NCBI GenBank assembly: GCA_016719815.1
Contig: JADJYK010000013.1
Location: 144,037-208,036, forward strand
Reading direction: 5' to 3'
Length of the DNA stretch: 64,000 nt
DNA from: Chitinophagaceae bacterium
GTDB taxonomy: Bacteria > Bacteroidota > Bacteroidia > Chitinophagales > Chitinophagaceae
A program made the position numbers and the translations under genes. Positions 20,164 to 30,288 of this stretch are shown here, piece by piece. The notes beneath the pieces are model-generated. The model was not told the DNA's origin and did no database searches. It worked only from the letters and a program-made list of their open reading frames with translations. Every line of letters begins with the position of its first letter. The stretch's first letter is position 1.

Positions 20164-21312
20164 TTAATTCTTTTTTTCGTCGGCCACTACTTCCTTCGTC
20201 AGATCTAGTATTGTGGCATTGGTAGTGGTAAGGCGGGCCGTACCCTCTTTTGTTTTTGAAACTACCATCGTTTTATGTGTGCGGCGGTAATTATACAAAA
20301 CAGCAAGCCCCGAAAAGGCAAGTGCCAGCATAATACCCAGCAAAATAGTGGTGCCTAACTATCTGCCCAGCCATGCAAGTACAATAAAACCTATATTAAT
20401 CCCCACACAGGTAAAAGTCACTGCGGCGTGGCTAAGTCCCCTGTCAATCAACAGGTGGTGTACATGGTTTCTATCAGGAGTAAAAGGAGATTTTCCGTTT
20501 AAAATTCTTACACTAAATACTCTAAGTGTATCCAGCAGCGGTACTATTAACACTGAAAATCCAATGGCAACAGAAGAATTTACCGGTATGGCTACAAAAG
20601 GATCGTGGGCTACATTAATAAACTTGATAACCAGAATGGCATTTACCATTCCAATCATCAGCGAACCGGAATCACCCATAAATATCTTCGCCGGGTGATG
20701 ATTGAATATCAAAAAAGCCGCCAGGCTGCCCGCCATTGCATAGGCAAAAAGTGCATAAGCCTGGTAGTCGATTGCAAAGAAATAGGTTCCAAAAACAACC
20801 ATTGATAAAACACCAAGGCTTGCTGCGAGGCCATCCACCCCGTCAATCAGGTTAAATGAGTTGATAACGACAATGATTGTAAGGTAAGACAATGCCAGCC
20901 CAAATGCCTGCGGAAGTTCTTCGATTCCTAAAACACCATACATACTATCCAGCCTTATATCACCCAGATGAATAATAATAGAAGCTGCCAGCAATTGCCC
21001 TATAAACTTTTTGCTGGCGGAAAGCACGACAATATCATCTTTCAGACCGAGAAAGAAAATAACAAATGCTGCAGCAAAAAAGTACTGAAATTCCGGATTT
21101 AACTGTCCTTGTATGGATAATAATGAAGCAATAATAAAACCGGCAAATATCCCAATACCTCCCAAAGAAGCAATCTTCTTGGTATGTAATTTTCTCTCAT
21201 CGGGTATATCATATAATTTTTTAGCCTCTGCTATCTGAATAACAATAGGGATTGCCAAAAAGGAAATAATAAACGAAACCGAAGCGGTTAATAAAATATC
21301 TAAGCCTGTCAT
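20164..21312 (-). CDS. MraY/WecA-type undecaprenyl-phosphate sugar-1-phosphate transferase, interrupted by an in-frame TAG
   Basis: Polytopic inner-membrane enzyme that loads a sugar-phosphate (typically GlcNAc-1-P) on undecaprenyl phosphate for polysaccharide synthesis. Key motifs are IPIVIQIAEAKKLYDIPDER, the Mg-binding FFLGLKDDIVVL, NSFNLIDGVDGLAASLG, FLIFNHHPAKIFMGDSGSL and the cytoplasmic His motif FTPDRNHVHHLL. A TAG at 20359-20361 ends the frame after 317 residues. The same frame stays open for 64 more codons: a further membrane helix (TILLGIMLALAFSGLAVLYN) and a soluble tail ending VVADEKKN, then TAA at 20166-20164 and a terminator. The full length of 382 fits Bacteroidota homologues. 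A C-to-T change in CAG or a sequencing substitution could explain the stop. Confidence 0.88.
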
Positions 21313-21551
21313 CTAAGCAGCTTTTTTAGTATTACAATACAAAAATAGTCTTTAATCTTCCCCTTACAAGTTCTTACCTGTTTGTTTTGGTTCGGGGCAC
21401 ATTATCGAAATGTTACCACAGGAAAATTGAACTTTTTTAGAAAGAATGATGATATGGCTTGCAATTCTTATCGAAAAAGGATGCACTTTTGCAGAGCATC
21501 TGGTGCTTTGAAGCGCCAAAATACAAAAAAGTTTAATAAGAAAAAAGTTTT

Positions 21552-22385
21552 ATGGCTGAATTGACCGCTATTGCCGCCCAAATACGCAGAGATATCGTTA
21601 GAATGGTTCACGGATCCAGCAGCGGACACCCCGGTGGCTCTCTTGGATGTGCCGACTTTCTTGCCGCACTGTACTTCAGAATAATGAAACGTAACCCCTC
21701 ATTTGATATGAATGCAAAAGATGAAGATGTATTTGTATTGTCTAATGGGCATGTTTCTCCACTTTTTTATTCTGTTTTAGCCCGTGCAGGATATTTCGAC
21801 GTAAAAGAACTAGGGACTTTCCGCAAACTTAACAGCAGGTTGCAGGGACATCCTGCCACACATGAAAAATTGCCGGGCGTACGAATTGCTTCCGGTTCTT
21901 TAGGACAGGGGATGAGTGTTGCTATTGGTGCAGCCTTAAGCAAAAAAATGAATGGTGATTCAAACCTCGTCTTTTCCCTGCATGGAGATGGCGAGCTTGA
22001 TGAAGGTCAGTTGTGGGAAGCCATAATGTTTGCCGCACACCATAAAGTTGATAACCTGATTTCAACTGTCGACTGGAACGGCCAGCAAATTGATGGCCCC
22101 ACCAGCAAAGTGATGAACCTCGGAAATATCCGGCAAAAGTTTGATGCATTTGGATGGACCACACTTGAAATGGATGGTAATAATATGGACGAAGTGGTAA
22201 CTACACTTGAAAAAGCAAAAACACTTACCGGCCAGGGAAAACCTATTGGTATTATGATGCATACTGCCATGGGAAAAGGCATTGACTTTATGGAAGGCAC
22301 CCACGAATGGCATGGCATAGCCCCAAATGATGAACAATTAGCAAAAGCACTGGCACAGGTTCCTGAAACATTGGGAGATTATTAG
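21552..22385 (+). CDS. Transketolase, N-terminal (thiamine-binding) subunit
   Basis: A 277-residue half-transketolase. It holds the ThDP-binding pyrophosphate domain: GSSSGHPGGSLGCADFLAAL, LSNGHVSPLFYSVL, ASGSLGQGMSVAIGAAL, and the metal motif GDGELDEGQLWEAIMFAAHH. The end MGKGIDFMEGTHEWHGIAP is the usual N-subunit terminus. In split transketolases a second gene encodes the pyrimidine-binding half, usually next door. Here the next gene is unrelated and on the other strand, so the partner must be elsewhere. It would act in the pentose phosphate pathway. Confidence 0.93.
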   Translation: MAELTAIAAQIRRDIVRMVHGSSSGHPGGSLGCADFLAALYFRIMKRNPSFDMNAKDEDVFVLSNGHVSPLFYSVLARAGYFDVKELGTFRKLNSRLQGHPATHEKLPGVRIASGSLGQGMSVAIGAALSKKMNGDSNLVFSLHGDGELDEGQLWEAIMFAAHHKVDNLISTVDWNGQQIDGPTSKVMNLGNIRQKFDAFGWTTLEMDGNNMDEVVTTLEKAKTLTGQGKPIGIMMHTAMGKGIDFMEGTHEWHGIAPNDEQLAKALAQVPETLGDY

Positions 22386-22528
22386 GAAACCCTCATTAAT
22401 TGGATAAAAAGGATTGTGGGATGATGATTGAGTTTCTCAAAAAAGTGTGCTAATGTAAAACGGGAAGATTCTGGCAATAAAAATACGTAAAATCCAAAAA
22501 TTCTTTTTTAATCCCACAAGTCGTGGTT

Positions 22529-23755
22529 CTATTCGCTTCGCAATGAAAACTGCTGACCCGCAGCCCTGCCCGATGGTAGCCATGCCGCCACCAGGGCAAT
22601 TACAAAAACAGTAATTGATACCAGCAGAAAATCGGCAAGTTTTAATTTTACAGGATAATAATCAATAAGAAATGTGCCGCCTTGCAAGGGAATAAAATGA
22701 AAATATATTTGTAATTGTGCAACTATAAAAGCCAGCAGCATACCTATGCCCCCGCCAACCAGTGCCAGCAACATACCTTCTGTTAAAAATATTTTGCGGA
22801 TAAACAGCCTGTTACCACCCAGTGCATGTAATATGCTGATGTCTTTTTGTTTTTCAAGCACAAGCATAGTTAGCGAACCAATCATCGTAAAAGCTGCTAC
22901 TACCAGCACAAGGCACAGCACCCCATAAATAATCCATCTTTCGGCATTCATCACTGCATACAGGCTGCGGTTCTGTTCATATTTATTCTGCACCAGGTAA
23001 GTATTTCCGAGCAGCTCTTTTATCTTTCTTTTTATTGCAGCAGAGGCATCGGCATCAACAAGAGAAATTTCTGCAGCGGTGTATTCATCCGGGTTCAGCT
23101 TCATTGCTGCTTTTACAAAACCAATATTGGTAATACCATATTTATTGTCAAAATCCTGCTGAATGCGAAATGCAGCAGATGAAGAAATTGTATCACTGCT
23201 TATGTCCTCCGTTATATCCACCATCGTGGTGCTGCTTTTTCGTGGCAGGTAAATATTAAGATTGTTAGGGTCAAGGCCGCTAATAATCCCCAGCGCATCC
23301 TCAACTCCAACGCCCAAAATAAGTTTTGGCACGTCAGCGCTGCCAATATCATATTTGGAGTCATTTATAAGGTTATCCGCAACACCCGAAACATAGCGGT
23401 AGTTGTCGTCCACCCCTTTGAGATAAATAACCGACTGATAATCGCCATTTTGCAGTAATGCTTTTTCTTCTGCAACCAAAGAATAGTTTTTAACGCCAGG
23501 CAGTTTCTTCAGATCCGCCAGTTGCCCAGGTGTAAGCGTCATTACTTTTCCCTGTACAGGAGTGATTTTAATATCGGTGTAGAAAGTGGAGTACAGATCT
23601 TTGACGATTCCTTCAAACCCGTTAAATACGCTCAGCACAAGTATCAGAATCATTGTGCCGAAAATAAAGGCAAGAATGCTCACCCATGCAATAATGTTAA
23701 TAGCATTAGTTGATTTTTTTGCTTTAAAATACCGCCAGGCAAAAAGAAAGTTCAA
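22529..23755 (-). CDS. ABC transporter permease of the FtsX/LolC type
   Basis: Inner-membrane protein of 408 residues, probably the LolC/E-like part of a lipoprotein-release system. It has one N-terminal membrane helix (INIIAWVSILAFIFGTMILI), a large periplasmic MacB-like domain (about residues 45-265), then three C-terminal helices within an FtsX domain (FTMIGSLTMLVLEKQKDISILHALG, LTEGMLLALVGGGIGMLLAF). The start is TTG 23755. It lies 21 bases after rbfA on the same strand. No ATPase gene is adjacent, so its partner is encoded elsewhere. Confidence 0.88.
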   Translation of the reverse strand: MNFLFAWRYFKAKKSTNAINIIAWVSILAFIFGTMILILVLSVFNGFEGIVKDLYSTFYTDIKITPVQGKVMTLTPGQLADLKKLPGVKNYSLVAEEKALLQNGDYQSVIYLKGVDDNYRYVSGVADNLINDSKYDIGSADVPKLILGVGVEDALGIISGLDPNNLNIYLPRKSSTTMVDITEDISSDTISSSAAFRIQQDFDNKYGITNIGFVKAAMKLNPDEYTAAEISLVDADASAAIKRKIKELLGNTYLVQNKYEQNRSLYAVMNAERWIIYGVLCLVLVVAAFTMIGSLTMLVLEKQKDISILHALGGNRLFIRKIFLTEGMLLALVGGGIGMLLAFIVAQLQIYFHFIPLQGGTFLIDYYPVKLKLADFLLVSITVFVIALVAAWLPSGRAAGQQFSLRSE

Positions 23756-23776
23756 ATCCTGATTATTGATTTTTGG

Positions 23777-24154
23777 TTATTGGTTATTTCCGTCAGTTTG
23801 CTTCTCTTCATCAATTTTTTTGAAAATTTCTTCCATTTTAAACACATAATCAAGTGTATCGTCCTGAAAAAATTTAAGCACCGGCATACTTCGGAGCTGA
23901 TGGCGCACCTTCGCTGTCAGATCCTTTTTTATTTCATGGCTTTTTTCTTCAATTTTATGAAGAGCGGCTTTGGCGTCTTTCACCTGGAAAAAACTCAGGT
24001 AAAAACGGGCTTCCAGCAGGTCAGGTGTAACTTTTACCGACGAAATGGATACCAGGCCCCCATCAATCATGTTCAGTCCAAGCCGTTGAAAAATTGTATT
24101 CATTTCCTCATTTAGTAAGCCGGCAATTTGTTTCTGTCTTTTTCCTTCTATCAT
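23777..24154 (-). CDS. rbfA: Ribosome-binding factor A
   Basis: Small KH-fold factor needed for 30S maturation and 16S rRNA 5' end processing. It has 125 residues, with the N-terminal RQKQIAGLLNEEMNTIFQ, the central LVSISSVKVTPDLLEARFYL and the C-terminal VRHQLRSMPVLKFFQDDTLD characteristic of the family. It is upstream of the FtsX-type permease gene and probably cotranscribed with it. Confidence 0.95.
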   Translation of the reverse strand: MIEGKRQKQIAGLLNEEMNTIFQRLGLNMIDGGLVSISSVKVTPDLLEARFYLSFFQVKDAKAALHKIEEKSHEIKKDLTAKVRHQLRSMPVLKFFQDDTLDYVFKMEEIFKKIDEEKQTDGNNQ

Positions 24155-24246
24155 GTATGTATCTTTTAGCTGCCGGTAGTATTTAAACTTCGGCAGACGC
24201 TGTAAAATTAGTTACTTTGTGGCTTTGCAGCAGAAGCATTTTACAA

Positions 24247-26050
24247 ATGAAACAATACTCCCGCATATTTCAGTATCTCAAAGTTTATAAGAGCAAAATT
24301 GCCCTTTATTTCCTGTTTATTGTTCTTAGCATAGTGTTTTCAATTGTATCGGTAGGTATGCTGATGCCCTTTCTGCAGTTAATTTTTACCGGTGAAGGAA
24401 CTTTTAAGGCCGCCAGCAATCCGGTTATTCAGTTTTTCAATGACCTTTTACTTGATACGTTGAAAGACCCGAATAATAAAGTACCTGTTCTGGGATATAT
24501 TTGCTTGCTGATGATATCTTTCATCATATTGAAAAACCTGTTCCTGTACCTGTCCTATTATGTACTCAATCCACTGAAAAATACTGTAGTTAATCAACTG
24601 CGGCAGGATTTGTATGATAAAGTGCTGCAGTTACCAATTGGTTTCTTTACCGAAAAAAGAAAGGGTGACCTGATGAGCCGAATGACAAATGATGTGGGTG
24701 AAGTGGAAGGTTCGGTTGTAGGAACACTGGAGGGCTGGATACGGGACCCTTTGACAATCATTATAAACCTGGTTGTTCTTTTTTTAATCAGCCCGCAGCT
24801 TACATTGTTTATTCTTATACTAATTCCTGTTTTAGGATTGGTTATTGGCCGGGTTACCAAATCGCTAAAAAAACACTCAGAAAGAGCTGCCCAAAAATCT
24901 AGCGAAGCTTTGTCCACTTTAGAAGAAACATTGGGCGGCCTTCGTGTTATCAAAGCATTTAATGTAGAAAAACTGATGCGTTTCCGTTATAGAAAAAACA
25001 ATGAGGAACTCCTGCATGCCAAAAACCATATTTCCTATCGCAGAGATCTGGCCTCACCATTATCTGAAGTAATGGGAGTTATGCTATTTACAATTGTTCT
25101 CTATTACGGCGGACGGCTGGTTCTCAAAAACCAGTTGCTGGAGGCCTCTGTTTTTCTTGGCTACCTTGCCATTTTTTACAATATTATTAACCCGGCAAAA
25201 GCACTCTCCACTTCTTTCAGCAATATGCGGAAAGGGGCTGCTGCTATTGGCAGAATTGAAGAAATACTAAAGGCACCCGTTACTGTTGATGATAATCCTG
25301 ACGGAAAACAAATGTCCGCTTTCAGCCATAAAATTGAGTTTCGCAATGTACGTTTTGCCTACGACGACGCTGTGATACTCGACAACATCAATCTCTCCAT
25401 TGAGAAAGGGAAAACCATAGCCCTGGTAGGTTCATCTGGAGCAGGCAAAAGTACACTGGCCGACCTGATACCCAGATTCCATGATGTAACATCCGGCGAG
25501 GTGCTGATCGACGGCATTAATATTAAAGATTATTCTTTGCATTCTGTACGCAACCTGATGAGCATCGTTACGCAGGAACCCATTCTCTTTAACGATACGA
25601 TTGGCAATAACATTGCGCTGGGACAACAGGGGGCTACAGAAGAACAGAGTGCCGAAGCTGCAAAAATTGCCAATGCACATGAGTTTATTTCAAAAAAAGA
25701 AGATGGTTACAAGAGCAATATTGGCGACCGGGGCAGCAAACTAAGCGGCGGTGAAAGACAGCGCCTCACTATTGCCCGGGCTGTTTTAAAAAATCCACCG
25801 ATACTAATATTGGATGAAGCTACATCATCCCTTGATACAGAAAGTGAGCGGCTGGTGCAGGATGCCATTAACAACATGATGCAAAACCGTACCAGCATTG
25901 TCATTGCCCACCGCCTTAGCACCATCCGCCATGCCGATGAAATTATTGTGCTGCAAAAAAGGAAAGATTGTGGAACGGGGTACGCATGACAGCCTGATTG
26001 CTCAAAACGGTTTTTACAAACGGCTGGTGGAAATGCAGGAGGTGAAATAA
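24247..26050 (+). CDS. MsbA-like ABC exporter (fused membrane and ATPase domains), frameshift near the C-terminus
   Basis: Half-size exporter that would flip a lipid or drug across the inner membrane. Residues about 1-330 form the six-helix ABC membrane domain. The ATPase has Walker A GSSGAGKS, Q-loop IVTQEPILFND, signature LSGGERQR, Walker B PPILILDEATSSLD and H-loop IAHRLSTIRHAD. After EIIVLQK the frame breaks at the A-run 25955-25960. Removing one A gives the normal ending GKIVERGTHDSLIAQNG...LVEMQEVK with a stop at 26050, about 600 residues. Start ATG 24247 is preferred to the TTG at 24217. The substrate is probably lipid A-like but that is inferred. Confidence 0.9.
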
Positions 26051-26410
26051 AGTTCTCAAATATTAGCCACTTCGATACAGTCATTTCAAAGATGAAACAT
26101 ACTGTATTACCGGCTGGTGGCCAATACCCCTGTTTTTTTCCTGCTGAAAGTACTATTAATAATTACCGGGAAATAGAAGGTTTTGCTGCAAAAATTTATT
26201 CTCACACTGCCTTATGACTATAATTCTGCAAAAGAATGACTATACTCATTTTTAAAATGGGTAATAGTATCAATCTTGCTTATTCACTTTCATTGGCCTG
26301 TGCAGAACTTCTCTTAATTTCAGTACAGATTAAATACCCGGTGGGGTAGCTTATGAAAAAAACGATTGCGATCACACCCTTTTTACTATTACAAGTAAAC
26401 TCCTATTGCC
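26051..26410. other. Intergenic region upstream of the biotin carrier gene
   Basis: About 360 AT-rich bases without an acceptable gene. It should contain the promoter of the carboxylase operon. I could not pick a clear -7 box or BirA-like operator. Confidence 0.35.
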
Positions 26411-26902
26411 ATGGCTGAAAAGAAAAAAAACGTTGTAGTTAAGGCTAACGAATTTGTATTCAGTTTCACCCCGGAAGAAATTGAACAAACAGACTTCTAC
26501 AAAAAATCACCTACAGAGTTCAACCTCATCAAAAACAACCGTTCTGTTAATGCCAGATTACTGGATACCGATGTTTCCGGCAAGCACCTTAAAATTGAAG
26601 TGGAAGGTGAAACCTATGAACTGGATGTAAAAGACGAGCTGGATCAGATGCTCGACAAAATGGGCTTCAGCACAGTTTCCAATAAGCATGTTAAAGAAAT
26701 AAAAGCCCCAATGCCCGGACTCGTATTAAGCATTGCTGTAGAAGAAGGACAGGAGGTACTGGAAGGTGATAAAATCCTGATACTTGAAGCCATGAAAATG
26801 GAAAACAGCATCATGATTCATGCAAATGCAAAAATCAAAAAAATTAAAGTGAAACCCGGCCAGCCTGTTGATAAAAACCAGGTGCTGGTTGAACTGGAAT
26901 GA
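26411..26902 (+). CDS. Biotin carboxyl carrier subunit of an acyl-CoA carboxylase
   Basis: Carries the covalently bound biotin between carboxylase and transferase. It has 163 residues. The N-terminal 85 residues are a linker domain seen in Bacteroidota carriers. The C-terminal biotinyl domain runs from APMPGLVLSIAVEEGQEVLE through the biotinylated Lys in ILEAMKMEN to the repeat-like VKPGQPVDKNQVLVELE. It is 66 bases upstream of the biotin carboxylase gene on the same strand. Its name depends on the complex; propionyl-CoA carboxylase is most likely from the partner carboxyltransferase at 28660. Confidence 0.93.
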   Translation: MAEKKKNVVVKANEFVFSFTPEEIEQTDFYKKSPTEFNLIKNNRSVNARLLDTDVSGKHLKIEVEGETYELDVKDELDQMLDKMGFSTVSNKHVKEIKAPMPGLVLSIAVEEGQEVLEGDKILILEAMKMENSIMIHANAKIKKIKVKPGQPVDKNQVLVELE

Positions 26903-26968
26903 TGTAGTGAATGGGATTACCCGAAGATTTGAAATTACTAACGATTGACTTGCTAAACAGATTATAAC

Positions 26969-28443
26969 ATGAAAAAATATTAGTTGCTAACCGTGGCGAG
27001 ATTGCATTACGAATAATGCGGACAATCCGCAAAATGGGTATTAAGGCCGTTGCCGTTTACTCAGAGGCCGACCGCAATGCTCCCCACGTACTGTTTGCTG
27101 ATGAGGCCGTTTGCATTGGCCCCGCACCCTCTAACCAATCTTACCTGAACGGAGATAAAATCATTGCCATTTGCAAAGAACTGGAAGTAGATGGTATTCA
27201 CCCGGGCTATGGCTTCCTGAGTGAGAATGCGGAATTTGCCCAAAAAGTTACTGATGCAGGCATTGAATTTATTGGCCCCACACCAGAAGCCATGCGGATT
27301 ATGGGCTCCAAACTGGCCGCCAAAGAAAGTGTAAAGAAATACAACATCCCGATGGTGCCCGGCATTGATAAGGCCATTGAAGATGTGAAGGTGGCCATTG
27401 AAGTAGCCGACAAAATAGGTTATCCGGTATTAATAAAAGCCTCTGCCGGTGGCGGTGGTAAGGGTATGCGGATTGTCGAAAAGCCCGAAGACATGCAGGA
27501 ACAAATGGAACGGGCCATCAGCGAAGCTAAATCAGCTTTTGGTGATGGTTCTGTATTTATAGAAAAATATGTTTCCTCGCCCCGGCATATTGAGGTGCAG
27601 GTGGTGGCAGATAAACATGGTAATGTTATACATGGACTGGAACGGGAATGCAGCATACAACGCCGCCACCAGAAAGTAGTGGAAGAAACCCCTTCACCGG
27701 TCGTAACTCCGGAGATGCGTCAAAAAATCGGCGATGCCGCAGTAATGGTGGCCAAATCCTGCAACTATGTAAGCACCGGCACTGTGGAGTTTCTCGTGGA
27801 TGATAAGCTGAATTTCTATTTCCTTGAAATGAACACCCGCCTGCAGGTCGAGCACCCCGTTTCTGAAATGATCATCGGTCTCGACCTGGTGGAACAGCAA
27901 ATAAGAATTGCCAGGGGCGAAATACTGGGCATCTCGCAGGATGATATTAAATCAAACGGCCATGCGATTGAACTGCGGGTTTATGCCGAAGACCCGTTGA
28001 ATAATTTTCTGCCTTCAATTGGCACATTAACAAAATATCAAAAACCCGTTGGCGAAGGCATACGTGTAGATGACGGATATGAAGAAGGAATGACCATACC
28101 TATTTATTACGACCCGATGATTGCCAAGCTGGTGGTGCATGGCAAAACAAGAACGGAAGCCATTCAAAAAATGCTGCAGGCTATTAAAGAATATAAAATT
28201 GAAGGTGTAGCCACCACCCTGCCTTTCGGCACATTTGTGTTTGAACATGATGCTTTCTTCAGCGGACATTTCGATACACACTTTGTAAAGAACTATTACA
28301 CCCCCGAAAAAATAAAACAAAAACACAGGGATAGTGCCGAGATAGCTGCATTGGCCGCAGTAAAATACTGGATGGAGAAAAAGAAAATGCTGGGACAGGT
28401 AGAACACAAATCAACAAGCTGGAAACGCCGCCTGTCACACTAA
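26969..28443 (+). CDS. accC: Biotin carboxylase subunit of an acyl-CoA carboxylase, frameshift at the start codon region
   Basis: ATP-grasp enzyme that carboxylates biotin with bicarbonate. About 491 residues when repaired. ATG 26969 is followed by an A-run at 26972-26977. One more A gives MKKILVANRGEIALRIMRTI, the invariant family N-terminus; without it a TAG appears at codon 5. Other motifs are GPTPEAMRIMGSKLAAKESV, the glycine-rich loop KASAGGGGKGMR, catalytic FLEMNTRLQVEHPVSEMI and the C-terminal RVYAEDPLNNFLPS. I take the frameshift as sequence error because everything else is conserved. It works with the carrier at 26411 and the transferase at 28660. Confidence 0.93.
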
Positions 28444-28491
28444 TACGCAGCAGCAATGAAAAAGAATATTATTTAATCAAACGCTAAAGCC

Positions 28492-28542
28492 CCTCTCCTT
28501 GTGATAGGGCCTGCCTGCCGGAAGGCAGGGTTTGCGGAGAGG
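28492..28542. repeat. Nested palindromic repeat element in the carboxylase operon spacer
   Basis: Outer arms CCTCTCC / GGAGAGG (28492-28498, 28536-28542) enclose an inner palindrome CCTGCCT-GCCGGA-AGGCAGG (28510-28529). The inner palindrome belongs to the same family as the one inside hsdM at 35640-35660. Such palindromes are dispersed in many Bacteroidota genomes. Confidence 0.65.
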
Positions 28543-28610
28543 CCAAACGAATTAACATGAAATGCCCATAAACAATGCTTGTTTTCAAAATGAAACCTAA
28601 TAGGGCATAA

Positions 28611-28642
28611 CATGTAACAATCATATCAGCCCCAAAGGGGCG
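28611..28642. repeat. REP-like element related to the end of the transposase element at 37.5 kb
   Basis: Begins CATGTAACAATCATATCAG and ends in the hairpin GCCCC-AAA-GGGGC (28629-28641). The first 22 bases match 18 of 22 positions with 37470-37491, in the right arm of the REP-type transposase element. It sits just upstream of the carboxyltransferase start at 28660. Confidence 0.45.
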
Positions 28643-28659
28643 AACTAAAAAAAATACTC

Positions 28660-30201
28660 ATGAAATCAAAAACAGAAATACTAGGAGAAAAAATTGAAGA
28701 AGGCAAACTGGGTGGCGGACTAAAAAGAATAGATGCCCAACATAAAAAAGGCAAACTCACTGCCCGTGAAAGAGTGGAACTGTTAATGGACCCCGGTTCC
28801 TTTGAAGAAATTGGTGCCCTTGTTACGCACCGGACCAAGGATTTTGGTATGGAAGACCAGAAATTCTATGGCGATGGAGTGATCACTGGTTATGGAACAG
28901 TGAATGGAAGACTGGTGTATGTCTTCGCCCAAGACTTTACCGTATTTGGCGGTGCCCTTTCTGAAACCCACGCCGAAAAAATTTGCCGGGTTATGGATAT
29001 GGCCATGAAGTCAGGCGCACCCATGGTAGGCCTCAACGATTCCGGCGGTGCCCGCATACAGGAAGGCGTACGGTCGCTGGGTGGCTATGCCGATATCTTC
29101 TACCGCAATGTGCAGTCCTCCGGTGTTATACCACAAATCTCCGCCATTATGGGGCCCTGCGCCGGTGGCGCCGTGTACTCTCCAGCCATGACAGACTTCA
29201 CCATCATGGTCGAAAACAGCAGTTATATGTTTGTTACCGGGCCCAACGTGGTAAAGACCGTTACCAACGAAGAAGTAACCTCCGAAGAACTCGGCGGTGC
29301 CTCCACACACAGCACCAAGTCTGGCGTTACACATCTTACCGCCATCAACGACCTCGACTGTATCAACCAGGTTAAGCGGCTGCTCAGCTATATGCCGCAG
29401 AACTGTGAAGATGTGCTGCAGAAAATTCCCTACACCCTTGGTGACGAAACAAGAGAAGTGCTCGAAACCATCGTGCCGCCCAGTGCCAACCAGCCTTACG
29501 ACATCCGTGCCGTTATCGAAGGCATCTGCGATACCGATTCTTTCTTCGAAGTGCATAAAGACTATGCAGATAATATAGTCGTGGGCTTTGCCCGCCTCGC
29601 CGGCCGCAGCATTGGCATCGTGGCCAATCAGCCGCAAAGCCTCGCCGGTGTGCTCGATATTGACAGTTCAAAAAAAGGTGCCAGGTTTACCCGCTTCTGC
29701 GATTGTTTCAATATTCCGCTGCTGGTGCTGGTAGATGTGCCGGGCTTCCTGCCGGGAACCGACCAGGAGTGGAACGGCATCATCACCAACGGGGCCAAAC
29801 TGCTCTATGCCCTTAGCGAAGCCACCGTGCCCCGCTGCACCGTTATTACCCGCAAGGCCTATGGTGGTGCGTACGATGTGATGAACTCCAAACACATCGG
29901 TGCCGATATGAACTATGCATGGCCTACGGCCGAGATAGCCGTAATGGGTGCCAAAGGAGCCAGCGAAATCATCTTTAAAAATGAAATTGCGGCGGCTGAC
30001 GACCCGGCCAAAAAACTGCTTGAGAAAGAAGCCGAGTATGCCGGGCTATTCGCCAATCCTTACACCGCAGCCGAACGGGGCTTTATTGATGAAGTGATAG
30101 AACCCAGGGAAACCCGCAAAAAACTCATCAAGGCATTTGCCATGCTCGAAAACAAAGTGGCCAAACGCCCCCGGAAGAAACACGGTAATATTCCGTTGTA
30201 A
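28660..30201 (+). CDS. Acyl-CoA carboxylase carboxyltransferase subunit (propionyl-CoA carboxylase beta type)
   Basis: Transfers CO2 from carboxybiotin to an acyl-CoA, probably propionyl-CoA giving methylmalonyl-CoA. It has 513 residues with two crotonase-like halves. The first half has KLTARERVELLMDPGSFEEI, VFAQDFTVFGGALSETHAEK, the oxyanion Gly pair in LNDSGGARIQEGV, and GPCAGGAVYSPAMTDF. The second has VDVPGFLPGTDQEWNGIITN, TRKAYGGAYDVMNSK and MGAKGASEIIF. The ending AFAMLENKVAKRPRKKHGN is typical of PccB/MmdA. The carrier and biotin carboxylase genes directly upstream make this a carboxylase rather than a decarboxylase. An acetyl-CoA role cannot be excluded. Confidence 0.93.
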   Translation: MKSKTEILGEKIEEGKLGGGLKRIDAQHKKGKLTARERVELLMDPGSFEEIGALVTHRTKDFGMEDQKFYGDGVITGYGTVNGRLVYVFAQDFTVFGGALSETHAEKICRVMDMAMKSGAPMVGLNDSGGARIQEGVRSLGGYADIFYRNVQSSGVIPQISAIMGPCAGGAVYSPAMTDFTIMVENSSYMFVTGPNVVKTVTNEEVTSEELGGASTHSTKSGVTHLTAINDLDCINQVKRLLSYMPQNCEDVLQKIPYTLGDETREVLETIVPPSANQPYDIRAVIEGICDTDSFFEVHKDYADNIVVGFARLAGRSIGIVANQPQSLAGVLDIDSSKKGARFTRFCDCFNIPLLVLVDVPGFLPGTDQEWNGIITNGAKLLYALSEATVPRCTVITRKAYGGAYDVMNSKHIGADMNYAWPTAEIAVMGAKGASEIIFKNEIAAADDPAKKLLEKEAEYAGLFANPYTAAERGFIDEVIEPRETRKKLIKAFAMLENKVAKRPRKKHGNIPL

Positions 30202-30220
30202 AAACTTGTAATTATTAACG

Positions 30221-30251
30221 GCAGGCTGGTTTTTATCAGCCTGCTTTTTTT
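30221..30251 (+). terminator. Rho-independent terminator of the carboxylase operon
   Basis: Stem GCAGGCTG / CAGCCTGC (30221-30228, 30237-30244) followed by seven T (30245-30251), 20 bases after the carboxyltransferase stop. Confidence 0.88.
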
Positions 30252-30288
30252 GTAGTAGCTACTCCCGGTCTGACTATTATCGGTTGTC

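Noticed and set aside
22413..22521. Long-range inverted repeat TTGTGGGAT / ATCCCACAA after the transketolase gene
   Set aside because: Arms are only nine bases and 90 bases apart, with no T-run in a suitable place, so chance is likely.
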